This document shows positions 40,869 to 49,085 of a stretch of 58,701 bases of DNA, one piece after another. The position numbers and the translations under genes are program-made. The stretch lies in NCBI RefSeq assembly GCF_023264895.1, contig NZ_JAHFUY010000017.1:1-58701 (forward strand). Reading direction: 5' to 3'. Under the pieces are notes generated by a model, which was given only the letters and a program-made list of their open reading frames with translations, searched no databases and had not been told where the DNA came from. The stretch comes from Herbiconiux sp. GTDB lineage: Bacteria; Actinomycetota; Actinomycetes; Actinomycetales; Microbacteriaceae. Positions within the stretch are counted from its first letter, which is position 1; each line of letters starts with the position of its first letter.

Positions 40869-41627
40869 ATGCCGGACCCGAAGGTGTATCTGTTGGACGG
40901 CGGCACGCTCGTGATCGACGAGTCGGATGTGCACTGGCACATCAACGCGGGCAACCCTGTTCGGTTCCCCGTCTACAGCGTGCTGATCGAGCATCCCGAC
41001 GCCCTCATCCTCTACGACACGGGCTTCGACCTCGACCACGTGAACGCGGTGCTGCCCTTCGAGCTGCCCCTGCAGACGCCCGAGCAGACGATCCCGGCCC
41101 AGCTCGCCGCGATCGGCTTCAGCCCCGACGACGTCGACATCGTGGTGAACTCGCACTTCCACTTCGACCATGTGGGCGGCAACAAGCACCTCACCAAGGC
41201 CACCACCCTCGTGCACAAGGAGGAGCTGCGGCACGCCAAGGTGCCCGAGCCGTTCGAGCGGCTCGGCTACTCCGACCTCTCGTTCGACCACGCCGAAGTC
41301 ACCTACAAGCCCATCTCGGGCGACTACGAGATCGTTCCGGGCGTCTGGCTGTTCGAGACGCCCGGCCACACCATCGGTCACTACTCGCTGCTGGTCGAGC
41401 TGGCGAACGAGAAGAGCATGCTGTTCTGCGGCGACGCCGCCTACACCCGCACGACCCTCGAGAAGGAGTGGATCGCGGGCTTCCACCTCGACCCCACCAA
41501 GTCGGTCGAGGCCATCCGCCGACTCAACTACCTGGCCCGCACGCGGAACGCCGACGTCTACCCCTCGCACGAGCTCGAGCCGTATCTCGGCTGGAAGCTC
41601 GCGCCCGAGTTCTATGGAGGACACTGA
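40869..41627 (+). CDS. 4-pyridoxolactonase (metallo-beta-lactamase fold)
   Basis: A 252-residue MBL-fold hydrolase with HFHFDH at residues 96-101, and further metal ligands H167 (TPGHTIGH), D189 (CGDAAYT) and H234 (PSHELEPY). From memory, the Mesorhizobium loti 4-pyridoxolactonase uses H96, H98, D100, H101, H185, D207 and H252: the first four are at identical positions and the last three are all shifted by exactly 18, implying one deletion. It opens 4-pyridoxolactone to 4-pyridoxate. The superfamily also includes acyl-homoserine lactonases, but the neighbouring pyridoxal dehydrogenase and pyridoxine oxidase decide the role. First gene of a three-gene operon, ending 1 nt before the next start. 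Confidence 0.87.
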   Translation: MPDPKVYLLDGGTLVIDESDVHWHINAGNPVRFPVYSVLIEHPDALILYDTGFDLDHVNAVLPFELPLQTPEQTIPAQLAAIGFSPDDVDIVVNSHFHFDHVGGNKHLTKATTLVHKEELRHAKVPEPFERLGYSDLSFDHAEVTYKPISGDYEIVPGVWLFETPGHTIGHYSLLVELANEKSMLFCGDAAYTRTTLEKEWIAGFHLDPTKSVEAIRRLNYLARTRNADVYPSHELEPYLGWKLAPEFYGGH

Positions 41628-41628
41628 G

Positions 41629-42363
41629 ATGCCCGAGACCGACCAGCGAGTAGCCCTCATCACCGGGGCGGCCCAGGGCATCGGCGCCGCCATCGCCGAC
41701 GAGCTCGCCGCCGACGGCATGAAGGTCGTCGTGACCGACGTCAACACGGCCGGCGCCGAGGCCGTGGCCGCGCGCAACGGCGGTGTCGCCAAGACCCTCG
41801 ACGTGAGCGACCCGGAGCGCGTGCAGGAGGTCGTCGATGAGATCGTGGCCGAGTTCGGCCGCATCGACGTGCTCGTGAACAACGCGGCGCTCGTGCCCCT
41901 CACACCGTGGGCGGACATCTCGTTCGCCGAGTGGCGCAAGGTCATGTCGGTGAACCTCGACGGCATCTACCTCACCACGCACGCCGTCACGAAGGTGATG
42001 GGCGAGGCCGGCTACGGCCGCATCGTCAACATCGCCTCGAACACGTTCGTGGCCGGCACCCCCGACTGCGCCCACTACGTGGCCACCAAGGGCGCCTCGA
42101 TCGGGCTCGTGCGCGGGCTCGCCGGTGAGCTCGGACCGCTCGGCATCACGATCAACGCTGTCGCGCCCGGCATCATCGCGAGCGAGGGCGTGCTCGCGGG
42201 CCCCCACCAGGCGGGGTTCGAGTACGTCGTGCCCATGCAGGCGATCGACCGGCGCGGACTGCCGCAGGACGTCGCGCCGGCCGTGGCGTTCCTGGCCTCG
42301 GAGAAGGCGGGCTGGATCACGGGGCAGACCCTCGTGGTCGACGCCGGGCACACCCGCAACTGA
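41629..42363 (+). CDS. Pyridoxal 4-dehydrogenase (SDR type)
   Basis: A 244-residue classical SDR: ALITGAAQGIGAAIADELAADG, NNAALVPLTPWADISFAEWRK, IASNTFVAGTPDCAHYVATKG (Ser, Tyr and Lys of the active site), NAVAPGIIASEGVLAGPHQAGFEYVVPMQAI and WITGQTLVVDAGHTRN. The NTF-AGTP run before the catalytic Tyr and the PGxIxSxGV...PH segment agree, from memory, with the Mesorhizobium loti pyridoxal 4-dehydrogenase. It oxidises pyridoxal to 4-pyridoxolactone with NAD, supplying the lactonase encoded just upstream. Start 1 nt after that stop, with GGAGG before it. Confidence 0.85.
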   Translation: MPETDQRVALITGAAQGIGAAIADELAADGMKVVVTDVNTAGAEAVAARNGGVAKTLDVSDPERVQEVVDEIVAEFGRIDVLVNNAALVPLTPWADISFAEWRKVMSVNLDGIYLTTHAVTKVMGEAGYGRIVNIASNTFVAGTPDCAHYVATKGASIGLVRGLAGELGPLGITINAVAPGIIASEGVLAGPHQAGFEYVVPMQAIDRRGLPQDVAPAVAFLASEKAGWITGQTLVVDAGHTRN

Positions 42364-42397
42364 CGGCGGTGCGCGAGGCATTCCCGACAGAGACGCC

Positions 42398-42421
42398 GAC
42401 ACAGACACAGACACAGACACA
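42398..42421 (+). repeat. Four tandem GACACA repeats before the oxidase ribosome site
   Basis: Four exact 6-bp units lie between the dehydrogenase stop and the pyridoxine oxidase gene; the ribosome site AGAGG (42421-42425) begins at the last base of the array. Slippage would change the leader length upstream of the ribosome site without altering the site-to-start distance. Confidence 0.85.
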
Positions 42422-42432
42422 GAGGACATGAC

Positions 42433-43986
42433 ATGGGCTCCGACGTCCTGATCATCGGCGCCGGATCGGCGGGCAGCGTCGTCGCGAACCGCCTCAGCGC
42501 CGACCCCTCCCGCCGGGTGACCGTGCTCGAGGCCGGCACCCGCGTGACCGACCCCGAGATGCGGCGGCCCGAGCTCTGGCCCTTCATCCACGGCCGCTCC
42601 TACGACTGGGCCTATCGCACCACGCCGCAGCCGGGGCTGGGCGGCCGCGCGCTCGAGTGGGCGCGCGGCCGGGGGCCGGGTGGATCGAGCCTCGTGCACG
42701 CGATGGCCCACATGCGCGGATGCCGTGCAGATTTCGACCACTGGGTCGAGGCGACGGGCGACCGACGCTGGTCGTGGGAGGCACTTCTTCCCGCCTTCAT
42801 CCGCTCCGAGAACTTCGAGGGTGGAGCGGGGCCGGTCGATCCGGTGGTCCACGGCACCACCGGCCCCCTGCCGGTGATGCTGCCGGGGCCCGGGCTCTCG
42901 AGCCCGCTCGTGCAGGACTACCTCACCGCGTGGGAGGCGCTCGGCGTTCCGCGCATCCCCGACCACAACGGCGGCGAGATGCTCGGGGCCACCCCGAACT
43001 CCCTCACCATCCGGAACGGCGAGCGCGTGACCGTCTCCGATGTCTACCTCGACCCCGCCGCCGGCCGGCCGAACCTCTCCGTGCTCACCGGGGTCACCGT
43101 GCACCGCCTGGTCATCGAGGGCAGTCGGGTCACAGGCGTCGCCATCACGCGCGAGGGGCGGGACGAGGTGCTGCACGCCGACGAGGTCATCCTCTGCGGC
43201 GGGTCGATCGGCGATCCGCTGCTGCTCATGCGATCCGGCATCGGCGATCCCACCGTTCTCGAGGAGGCGGGCGTGCGGCCGCTCCTCGAATCGCGCGGAG
43301 TGGGCGCGAACCTGCACGACCATCTGCTCGGCGCCGGCAACCTGTACTCCGCCGCACAGCCCGTGCCGCCCTCCCGGCTGCAGCTGTCCGAGTCGATGAC
43401 CTACCAGTCGCGACTCGGCCTCGGCGAGACGGCCGGCACCGTCGACATCGTGGTGGGCTGCGTGGTGGGCCCGAGCGCCTCCGAGGCCCTCACCGCCGAG
43501 GCCGGTGGGATCGCGCCGGGAGAGGGCTGGACGCTGCTCTTCGGCGTGACCAACCCCACCAGCCGGGGTGCACTGCGCATCTCGGGCCCCGACATCGGCG
43601 ACGAGCCCGTCATCGATCCGAACTACCTCGACACGGAGCACGACCGTTCGATGTTCCGGCTCGCTCTGGAGCGCGCCCGGCTCGTGGGGGGATCGGCGGG
43701 TCTCGACGGCTGGCGCGGGGAAGAGGTGCTGCCGGGCGCCGGTGTCTCGACCGACGCCGAGGCCGATGCCTTCATCGCGAAGGCGGCCATCACCCACCAC
43801 CACCCCGTCGGGACCCTCAGCATGGGCGCGCACGACGACGCGCCGGTGACACCCGACCTGCGGCTCCGCGGCCTCGACAACGTGCGGGTGGTCGACGCGT
43901 CGGTGATCCCCTCGATCACGGCGGGGCCGGTGCACGCCTCGGTCATCGCGATCGCCGAGACCTTCGCCGCCTTCTACGACGACTGA
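42433..43986 (+). CDS. Pyridoxine 4-oxidase (GMC flavoenzyme)
   Basis: A 517-residue GMC oxidoreductase: FAD motif DVLIIGAGSAGSVVANRLSADP at the N-terminus, RGRGPGGSSLVHAM, GGSIGDPLLLMRSGIG, and C-terminal ITHHHPVGTLSMG plus VVDASVIPSITAGPVHAS. The active-site residues are H455, H457 and P499; the pyridoxine 4-oxidase structure, as I recall, has His460, His462 and Pro504, a constant offset of five, and the Pro replaces the Asn/His of most GMC enzymes. It oxidises pyridoxine to pyridoxal using oxygen, the first pathway step. The start at 42433 has AGAGG seven bases upstream. It might instead be the 4-pyridoxate dehydrogenase, which I believe is also GMC-like, but the Pro signature favours the oxidase. 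Confidence 0.83.
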   Translation: MGSDVLIIGAGSAGSVVANRLSADPSRRVTVLEAGTRVTDPEMRRPELWPFIHGRSYDWAYRTTPQPGLGGRALEWARGRGPGGSSLVHAMAHMRGCRADFDHWVEATGDRRWSWEALLPAFIRSENFEGGAGPVDPVVHGTTGPLPVMLPGPGLSSPLVQDYLTAWEALGVPRIPDHNGGEMLGATPNSLTIRNGERVTVSDVYLDPAAGRPNLSVLTGVTVHRLVIEGSRVTGVAITREGRDEVLHADEVILCGGSIGDPLLLMRSGIGDPTVLEEAGVRPLLESRGVGANLHDHLLGAGNLYSAAQPVPPSRLQLSESMTYQSRLGLGETAGTVDIVVGCVVGPSASEALTAEAGGIAPGEGWTLLFGVTNPTSRGALRISGPDIGDEPVIDPNYLDTEHDRSMFRLALERARLVGGSAGLDGWRGEEVLPGAGVSTDAEADAFIAKAAITHHHPVGTLSMGAHDDAPVTPDLRLRGLDNVRVVDASVIPSITAGPVHASVIAIAETFAAFYDD

Positions 43987-44011
43987 CGGCGGGTTCGGGC
44001 CGGACGCACAG

Positions 44012-44046
44012 CGCCCCCTCGTCGACGGGGAGTCGGCGAGGGGGCG
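44012..44046. terminator. Strong bidirectional stem-loop between convergent operons
   Basis: A 15-bp stem with one G-T wobble, CGCCCCCTCGTCGAC (44012-44026) with GTCGGCGAGGGGGCG (44032-44046), and a five-base loop. It lies between the ends of the oxidase operon (plus) and the PEBP-like gene (minus), so it probably ends both transcripts although no T-tract is seen. Confidence 0.75.
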
Positions 44047-44064
44047 AAGCTGTTGCGGGCGGGG

Positions 44065-44520
44065 TCAGCTGCTGAACGTGCCCGAGAAGCGCGCGGTCTC
44101 GATCACCGAGTCGGCGTACTGCGCCAGGAACTCCTCGCGGGAGGGGTCGCCCTCGACGGGCTTGCTCAGGGCGTAGAGGTGGAAGAAGTAGTGGTGCGTT
44201 CCGTGCCCGGCCGGCGGCTGGGGGCCGTAGTAGACCGCCGCGCCCGCACCGTTCGGGGCCACGTGCACGCCGGGGGCCGAGAGGTCGAGCGTGGTGGCGT
44301 CGGCGGGGATGCCGTAGACGACCCAGTGGGTGAAGCCGTTAGGCAGCGGGGCATCCGGGTCGTTCAGGATGAGGGCCAGCTCGACGGTGCCCTCGGGTGC
44401 TCCGGAGAGCTCGATGCGGGGGGTGTCGTTGCCGCCGTCGGCGCTGAAGGAGTCGGGGATGCGCCCGAGATCCGCGATGTCGGGGCTCGAGACGGCGAGC
44501 TTGTCGATGAAGAGGGCCAT
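44065..44520 (-). CDS. PEBP-like protein (YbhB/YbcL family)
   Basis: A 151-residue protein: FSADGGNDTPRIELSGAPEGTVELALILNDPDAPLPNGFTHWVVYGIPADATTLDL, YYGPQPPAGHGTHHYFFHLYAL. The DPDAP and GHGTHHYFFHLYAL motifs identify the phosphatidylethanolamine-binding-protein family. It is last in the ring-cleavage operon, 37 bp after the hydrolase. No role in B6 breakdown is known; an anion-binding or passenger function is possible. AAAGGA precedes the ATG. Confidence 0.9.
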   Translation of the reverse strand: MALFIDKLAVSSPDIADLGRIPDSFSADGGNDTPRIELSGAPEGTVELALILNDPDAPLPNGFTHWVVYGIPADATTLDLSAPGVHVAPNGAGAAVYYGPQPPAGHGTHHYFFHLYALSKPVEGDPSREEFLAQYADSVIETARFSGTFSS

Positions 44521-44557
44521 GGTGTTCCTTTCGGTCAGGTGGGGAAGGGAGGGCAGA

Positions 44558-45436
44558 TCAAGGGGTGCTGGATGAGGGACCGGGCAGCAGACGGGCGATC
44601 TCGTCGGCCACCAGCTCGGGCCGTTCCTCGGGGATGTAGTGGTCGGCCTCGTCGATGACGACCCAGCGGTCGTCGCCTCGCAGCGCGACCGCGCGATCCC
44701 ACGCGGCCTCGCTCACAATGGTGCTCCGCTTTCCCCGCAGGTGGGTCATCGGAGTGGCCACCTGCGCGAACTCGTCGGCGTACGGGGTGCGGAAGCCTTC
44801 GATCAGCTGCGTCATCGCCTCGGCGGAGGCGAGCGGCTCCCAGCTGCCGTCGCTCTGCCGGTGGTAGCCCCAACGGGCCCGCCGGGAGACGGCGCCGGGC
44901 AGGATCAGGCGGTACCGTCCGCGCAGGTAGTGCTCGATCTCGGCCGGGCTGCCGAAGCCGCGGAAGCCGCCGGCCACCCGCACCTCGAGCTCGTCGAGCA
45001 CGGCGGGCTCGACGAAGGGCGTGTAGTCGACCACCACAGCCCCCGAGACCCGATCCGGATGCCGGGCCGCCGCGAGCCACGCGTTCCGGCCACCCAGCGA
45101 ATGCCCGGCCACCAGCGCGGTCGGGAGGCCGAGGGCATCGAGCACCGTGATGACGTCCGAGACGAAGTCGTCGCCGGTGTACCCGTGCGCCGGCTTGTCG
45201 CTTCGGCCGTGCCCGCGCTGGTCGAGTGCGATCACGGTGGCCCGCCCCCCGAGCGCGTCACCCACGGGCTCCCACACGGCGTGGTTGGCCGAGGTGCCGT
45301 GCAGCAGCACGACCGCGGGGCCGCTCCCCCGCATCCGGAACGCCACGTCGACCGCGGCGCCCCGGGTGCGGGAGAGTCCGTCGCCGATCCCGACGACCGA
45401 GATGGGGCCGGAGCCGGGACCGGGGCCCGAGCCCAT
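44558..45436 (-). CDS. (E)-2-(acetamidomethylene)succinate hydrolase (alpha/beta hydrolase)
   Basis: A 292-residue alpha/beta hydrolase: VVLLHGTSANHAVWEPVGDAL, LDQRGHGRSDKPAHGYTGDDFVSDV, nucleophile GHSLGG (S113), DYTP with D137, and DEADHYIPEERP with H266. From memory, the M. loti enzyme uses Ser106, Asp130 and His258; the Ser-Asp spacing of 24 is identical. It splits the ring-opened product to succinic semialdehyde, acetate, ammonia and CO2. The start shares a base with the stop of the dehydrogenase gene (TGATG). The glycine-rich first 12 residues are unusual; a later start is possible. Confidence 0.83.
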   Translation of the reverse strand: MGSGPGPGSGPISVVGIGDGLSRTRGAAVDVAFRMRGSGPAVVLLHGTSANHAVWEPVGDALGGRATVIALDQRGHGRSDKPAHGYTGDDFVSDVITVLDALGLPTALVAGHSLGGRNAWLAAARHPDRVSGAVVVDYTPFVEPAVLDELEVRVAGGFRGFGSPAEIEHYLRGRYRLILPGAVSRRARWGYHRQSDGSWEPLASAEAMTQLIEGFRTPYADEFAQVATPMTHLRGKRSTIVSEAAWDRAVALRGDDRWVVIDEADHYIPEERPELVADEIARLLPGPSSSTP

Positions 45437-46371
45437 CAGACGCTGGGGATGGTGGAGAGCGTCTTGCGCGCCGCGATCAGGCCCGTGATGATCTCCTTGC
45501 GCTTGGCATCCACGTCGCCCTCGCCGTATTCGTACATGCCGCCGTTCGACTTGAAGCCGAGCTGGCCGGCCGCGATCTTGTCCTTGATGAACTGGGGGGT
45601 GTCGGTGCTCACGTCGAGATCCTTGTTCAGGTAGCTCGAGACCGCCTGGTAGATGTCGAGGCCCGCCATGTCGAGCAGGCGGGTCGGCCCCACGACCGAG
45701 AGCTTGTAGCCGATGCCCCACTTGACGCAGGCATCCAGGCCCTCGGGGGTCACGATGCCCTCCTCGAGCAGCGCCATGCACTCGCGCAGGATGGCGTAGA
45801 GCACCCGGTTCTCGACGAAGCCGGGGATCTCCTTCTCGAGCACGGGCACGTAGTTGAAGGCCTTCACGATCTCGGTCAGCTGACCCACGAGCTTCTCGTC
45901 GGTGGCCTTGCCCGGGATGATCTCGATCATCGGGATGAGGTGGGGCGGGTTCGACCAGTGCATGCCGATCAGTCGGCCCGGGATCGTCATCGACTCGGCC
46001 ATCGTGCTGATCGGGATGCCGGAGGTGTTCGTGGCGATGATGACCTCGTCGCCGATGCGCGCCTCGAGATCTGCCAGGACCTTCTGCTTGAGCTCGAGCT
46101 TCTCGGGCACGGCCTCGATGATGAGCTCGGTGCCGGCGACGGCCTCGTCGAGGTCGGTGCCGAACGTGACGGATCCCCCCGGCGCCGACGGCGAGCCGAC
46201 GGCCTCGAGCACGCCCTGCACCACTCCGTAGGCGGCTTCGGCGCGGGCGATCGCGTCTTCGGAGATGTCGTACAGGCGCACGGTGGAGCCGGCGCGGGCC
46301 AGGACGGCGGCGATGCCGGGGCCCATGGTTCCGGAGCCGATGACGGTGGCGACGGTGGGGAGACTGCTCAT
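45436..46371 (-). CDS. 5-formyl-3-hydroxy-2-methylpyridine-4-carboxylate dehydrogenase (HAD-like)
   Basis: A 311-residue member of the 3-hydroxyacyl-CoA dehydrogenase family: NAD motif VIGSGTMGPGIAAVLARAG at the N-terminus, LIIEAVPEKLELKQKVL, NTSGI, and GMHWSNPPHLIPMIEIIPG with H138 and E150, then PGFVENRVLYAIL. The known FHMPC dehydrogenase of M. loti has this unusual fold and a His137/Glu149 pair with the same spacing. It oxidises the 5-formyl group to give the 4,5-dicarboxylate. A CoA-ester role is possible by family, but both neighbours are dedicated B6 enzymes, so the pathway assignment is preferred. Confidence 0.82.
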   Translation of the reverse strand: MSSLPTVATVIGSGTMGPGIAAVLARAGSTVRLYDISEDAIARAEAAYGVVQGVLEAVGSPSAPGGSVTFGTDLDEAVAGTELIIEAVPEKLELKQKVLADLEARIGDEVIIATNTSGIPISTMAESMTIPGRLIGMHWSNPPHLIPMIEIIPGKATDEKLVGQLTEIVKAFNYVPVLEKEIPGFVENRVLYAILRECMALLEEGIVTPEGLDACVKWGIGYKLSVVGPTRLLDMAGLDIYQAVSSYLNKDLDVSTDTPQFIKDKIAAGQLGFKSNGGMYEYGEGDVDAKRKEIITGLIAARKTLSTIPSV

Positions 46372-46444
46372 CTTGATGCTCTCTTTCGCGAGGTGGAACG
46401 GGTGGGAGTGGTCGTGCGGGGAGGGCCCGCTCGGATGATGGGGC

Positions 46445-47224
46445 TCAGACGCCGGGCGGCAGCCCGATCGGCGAGATGCCGATGCCGAAGGCGGTCTCGA
46501 CCCGGTCGAGACGACGGTTGAAGTAGGTCCAGAAGTTGTGCTGGGCCTTGGCCGGATAGATCCGGTCGAACTTCTCCTTGGTCTCCTCGGCGTCGGGCTC
46601 GATCGGGGTGAACCCCGACGCCTTGAGGTCGACCTGGAAGCGAGCGGCCTTCTCGAGGAAGATGCCGGTGAGGGTGACCTCGGCCACTGTGCCGCCCACG
46701 AACGCCACGCCGTGGTTGGCGAGCAGCAGGGCCTGCGCGTTCCCGAGAGCCGCCGCGGCGGCCACCCCGAGCGGCACCGTCGTGATGATGTGGCTCGTCT
46801 CGGCGAAGCGCGGCACGCCCTCGTAGGCGAACCACACGCCGTGGTTGTTGTACGGCTTCAGCTGCTCGTCGGAGGCGCCGAGCACGGTCGAGAAGTGCGC
46901 GTGGGAGTGGCCGACGAAGTTCACGTCGGGTCGCGCCTTCATGATCTCGGCGTGCAGGGGCCATTCGAGGTGGCGGAGGCCCGTGCCCTCGAGCACGGCG
47001 CCGTCGAAGTCGATCAGGATGAAGTCGTCGCCCTCGACCTCGCTGAGTGCGAGGTTGCCGCGCTTCAGCCACAGGCCGCGGCCGAAGGGATCGCGGAACG
47101 AGAGGTGGCCCATCGACATGTCGCCGTGCCCCTCGAGCTCGAGGATGCGATGCGCTCGGGCGACGTCGGCGAGGATGCTCGCGATGGACTGGTCTTCGTA
47201 GTACGCGGTGTGCGAATAGGTCAC
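46445..47224 (-). CDS. 3-hydroxy-2-methylpyridine-4,5-dicarboxylate 4-decarboxylase (class II aldolase fold)
   Basis: A 259-residue class II aldolase/adducin protein: LEGHGDMSMGHLSFRDP, LEWPLHAEIMKARPDVNFVGHSHAHFSTVLG with metal-binding H106 and H108 and a candidate catalytic Glu at 87, and LLLANHGVAFVGGTVAEV with the third His. The M. loti decarboxylase of the pathway belongs to this same family and is similar in length. It removes the 4-carboxyl group to give 2-methyl-3-hydroxypyridine-5-carboxylate. The GTG start has AGGAG five bases upstream. Confidence 0.82.
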   Translation of the reverse strand: MTYSHTAYYEDQSIASILADVARAHRILELEGHGDMSMGHLSFRDPFGRGLWLKRGNLALSEVEGDDFILIDFDGAVLEGTGLRHLEWPLHAEIMKARPDVNFVGHSHAHFSTVLGASDEQLKPYNNHGVWFAYEGVPRFAETSHIITTVPLGVAAAAALGNAQALLLANHGVAFVGGTVAEVTLTGIFLEKAARFQVDLKASGFTPIEPDAEETKEKFDRIYPAKAQHNFWTYFNRRLDRVETAFGIGISPIGLPPGV

Positions 47225-47262
47225 AGCTGCTCCTCTTTATAGGGGGGTGTCACTGCCGGCGC

Positions 47263-47844
47263 TCAGCCGGCGGCCCGAACGTCGGCGACGGTCATGCCGC
47301 CCACACGGGCGTTCACCCGGCCACCTGTCGCCACCGCGGCGATGATGACGATCTCGTCGGGCCGCGGCGCATCCGGCAGGGAGAGGGTGATGGCGTCGTA
47401 GTGCGAGCGTACGTAGACCTCGTCCTTGAAGGCGAGCGGGATGTCGATCGCCGTTCCGGTGCCGGCGACCTTCGTCGCCGAGGAGATCCATGCGGTGCCG
47501 CCTCCGACGGCGTCGCGCAGGGCGTTGCCGAACACGGTCGTGACGCAGGCCACGATGTGCTCCTGCTCGCCGTTCACACCCACGAGCCCGCCCTTGCCGT
47601 AGCTCTCCACGGGGCGTCCGCCCAGCAGGGCGACGGCGCGCTCGCCGAGCTCGGTGCCGAGGCTCGCGCTGGCGTCGGTGAGGGGCGAGAGGTCCTCCAC
47701 CCACCGGCCCGCGAAGGGGTTCTCGAACACGACGGCAACGGCGGCCTTCATGAGCGGCTGCTCGGGCGCGGGGCCGAGCTCGTGCACGGTCTCCTGCACG
47801 AAGGAGTGCCAGGCGCGGACCTTGTAGATGGAATCGATGCTCAT
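47263..47844 (-). CDS. AA_synth (DUF1185) family protein, unknown role in B6 catabolism
   Basis: A 193-residue protein with the AA_synth pattern: YKVRAWHSFVQETVHELGPAPEQPLMKAAVAVVFENPFAGRWVEDLSPLTDASASLGTEL, SYGKGGLVGVNGEQEHIVACVTTVFGNALRDAVGGGTAWISSATKVAGTGTAIDIPLAFKDEVYVRSHYDAIT. The family is named for amino acid synthesis but no activity is established. The start overlaps the oxygenase stop (ATGA), tying it to the ring-opening step. It may act on the unstable acyclic product or be a binding protein; that is inference. Confidence 0.82.
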   Translation of the reverse strand: MSIDSIYKVRAWHSFVQETVHELGPAPEQPLMKAAVAVVFENPFAGRWVEDLSPLTDASASLGTELGERAVALLGGRPVESYGKGGLVGVNGEQEHIVACVTTVFGNALRDAVGGGTAWISSATKVAGTGTAIDIPLAFKDEVYVRSHYDAITLSLPDAPRPDEIVIIAAVATGGRVNARVGGMTVADVRAAG

Positions 47845-48986
47845 GCGTGTACCTCGTGTCGGTGCGGATCGGTCGGGTTGTAGAGGGCGGTCTCGACGCT
47901 CTCGCCCACGAACTGGTTGCCCTTGGCCATCTCGCGGGTGTCGGCGTACCACTGGGAGCGGTCCTGGGCGAGGTCGGTGTAGGGGCGCTCGACGCGCTCC
48001 CACTCGACGAGGGCCCCGGGCAGATCCGCGTCCGCCTTCACGGCCTCGGTCGCGGCCACCGCCAGCGTCCAGGCGTTCTGCATCGCGGTGCCCGCACCCT
48101 GGGCGAGCGCCGGGCACATCGCGTGCGCGGAGTCGCCGATGAGGGCCACGTGACCGTCGGTCCAGCGCTCGAGCCGCGTGGTCTGGTAGCCGTAGTAGCG
48201 GCCCTGGATGCCCGCGGCATCCTGCAGCACCGGTGCGAGCTGCGGGAACACCGAGGTCCAGAGCTCGAGGTCGATCGGCACGCGCGATCCGTCGGCGTCG
48301 GCCGAGGGCGACATCAGCGCGATGTACAGCTCCTCGTCGTTGGCGGGCGTGTAGAGCACACGCAGCACCCGCGGGTCGAGGTTCCAGAAGTCGATCACGT
48401 TGTCCCACTCGGTGTCGGGCTCGAGCGCCTGCAGCTCGGCCTTCCGCCGGGGCACGAGGAAGCGGGTGATGCCGTCTCGCGACCGCTCACGCTTCAGCGG
48501 AATGCCGAGGGAGTCGCGCACAGGCGAGCCCACACCGTCGGCGCCCACGACGAGGTCGGCGTCGAGCGTCTCACCGTCGGCCAGCGTGATGGTGCCGTCG
48601 GGCGTCGCGCCCACCACCTCGGAGCCCGCCACGATCTCGACGCCCGACTCGCGCGCCGCGGTGAGCAGCGTCTCGTGCAGGTGGGGCCTCGTCATCGTGC
48701 GCCAGCGGATGCCCTCGAGGACCTCCTGCGACTGGATCTCGTTGTTCATGCGCGTCTCGTAGGCGGGCGGCGTCATCGAGCGGGACTGGAGGTCGGGCGT
48801 CGCGCCGATCCGGTCGAGCACCTGCAGGCTGTTGTTCCACAGCACGATGCCCGCTCCCTCCGCCCGGAGCTCGGGGGCGCGCTCGTGCAGCCGCACGCTC
48901 CACCCCATCTGCGCGAGAGCGGCGGCGGTGGTGAGGCCCGCGAAGCCCCCGCCCGAGATCTCGGCGTGGCGTCGGCTGTCGGTCAT
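47841..48986 (-). CDS. 2-methyl-3-hydroxypyridine-5-carboxylate dioxygenase-type FAD monooxygenase
   Basis: A 381-residue flavoprotein: AEISGGGFAGLTTAAALAQMGWSVRLHERAPELRAEGAGIVLWNNSLQVL, TPPAYETRM, WRTMTRPHLHETLL, VVGADGVGSPVRDSLG, EWDNVIDFWNLDPRVLRVLY and ALIGDSAHAMCPALAQGAGTAM. The combination GAGIxLWxN, TPPxYET and EWDNxIDxWN agrees, from memory, with the M. loti MHPC oxygenase over its whole length. It opens the pyridine ring with oxygen and NAD(P)H to give (E)-2-(acetamidomethylene)succinate. AGGA precedes the ATG. The next gene overlaps by 4 bp. Confidence 0.9.
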   Translation of the reverse strand: MTDSRRHAEISGGGFAGLTTAAALAQMGWSVRLHERAPELRAEGAGIVLWNNSLQVLDRIGATPDLQSRSMTPPAYETRMNNEIQSQEVLEGIRWRTMTRPHLHETLLTAARESGVEIVAGSEVVGATPDGTITLADGETLDADLVVGADGVGSPVRDSLGIPLKRERSRDGITRFLVPRRKAELQALEPDTEWDNVIDFWNLDPRVLRVLYTPANDEELYIALMSPSADADGSRVPIDLELWTSVFPQLAPVLQDAAGIQGRYYGYQTTRLERWTDGHVALIGDSAHAMCPALAQGAGTAMQNAWTLAVAATEAVKADADLPGALVEWERVERPYTDLAQDRSQWYADTREMAKGNQFVGESVETALYNPTDPHRHEVHA

Positions 48987-49085
48987 GTGCTGTTCCTGTC
49001 TGTTCTGGTCATGAGGTGCTGGTCGTGGGCCGTGCGCCGCGGGGTGCCCCCGGGCTGCCGGCGGAAGGGTGTCCGGAGCGCCGGG

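Noticed and set aside
40869..41627. N-acyl-homoserine lactonase (quorum quenching) for the MBL-fold enzyme
   Set aside because: The metal motif is shared, but the neighbours make and use 4-pyridoxolactone, and the ligand spacing fits 4-pyridoxolactonase.
41524..43935. Long open frame of about 800 codons on the minus strand
   Set aside because: It is antisense to the SDR and pyridoxine oxidase, has no protein-like composition and is typical of the stop-poor antisense of GC-rich genes.
45436..46371. 3-hydroxybutyryl-CoA dehydrogenase of fatty acid or butyrate metabolism
   Set aside because: The family fits, but there is no thiolase or enoyl-CoA hydratase nearby and the flanking genes are dedicated B6 enzymes.
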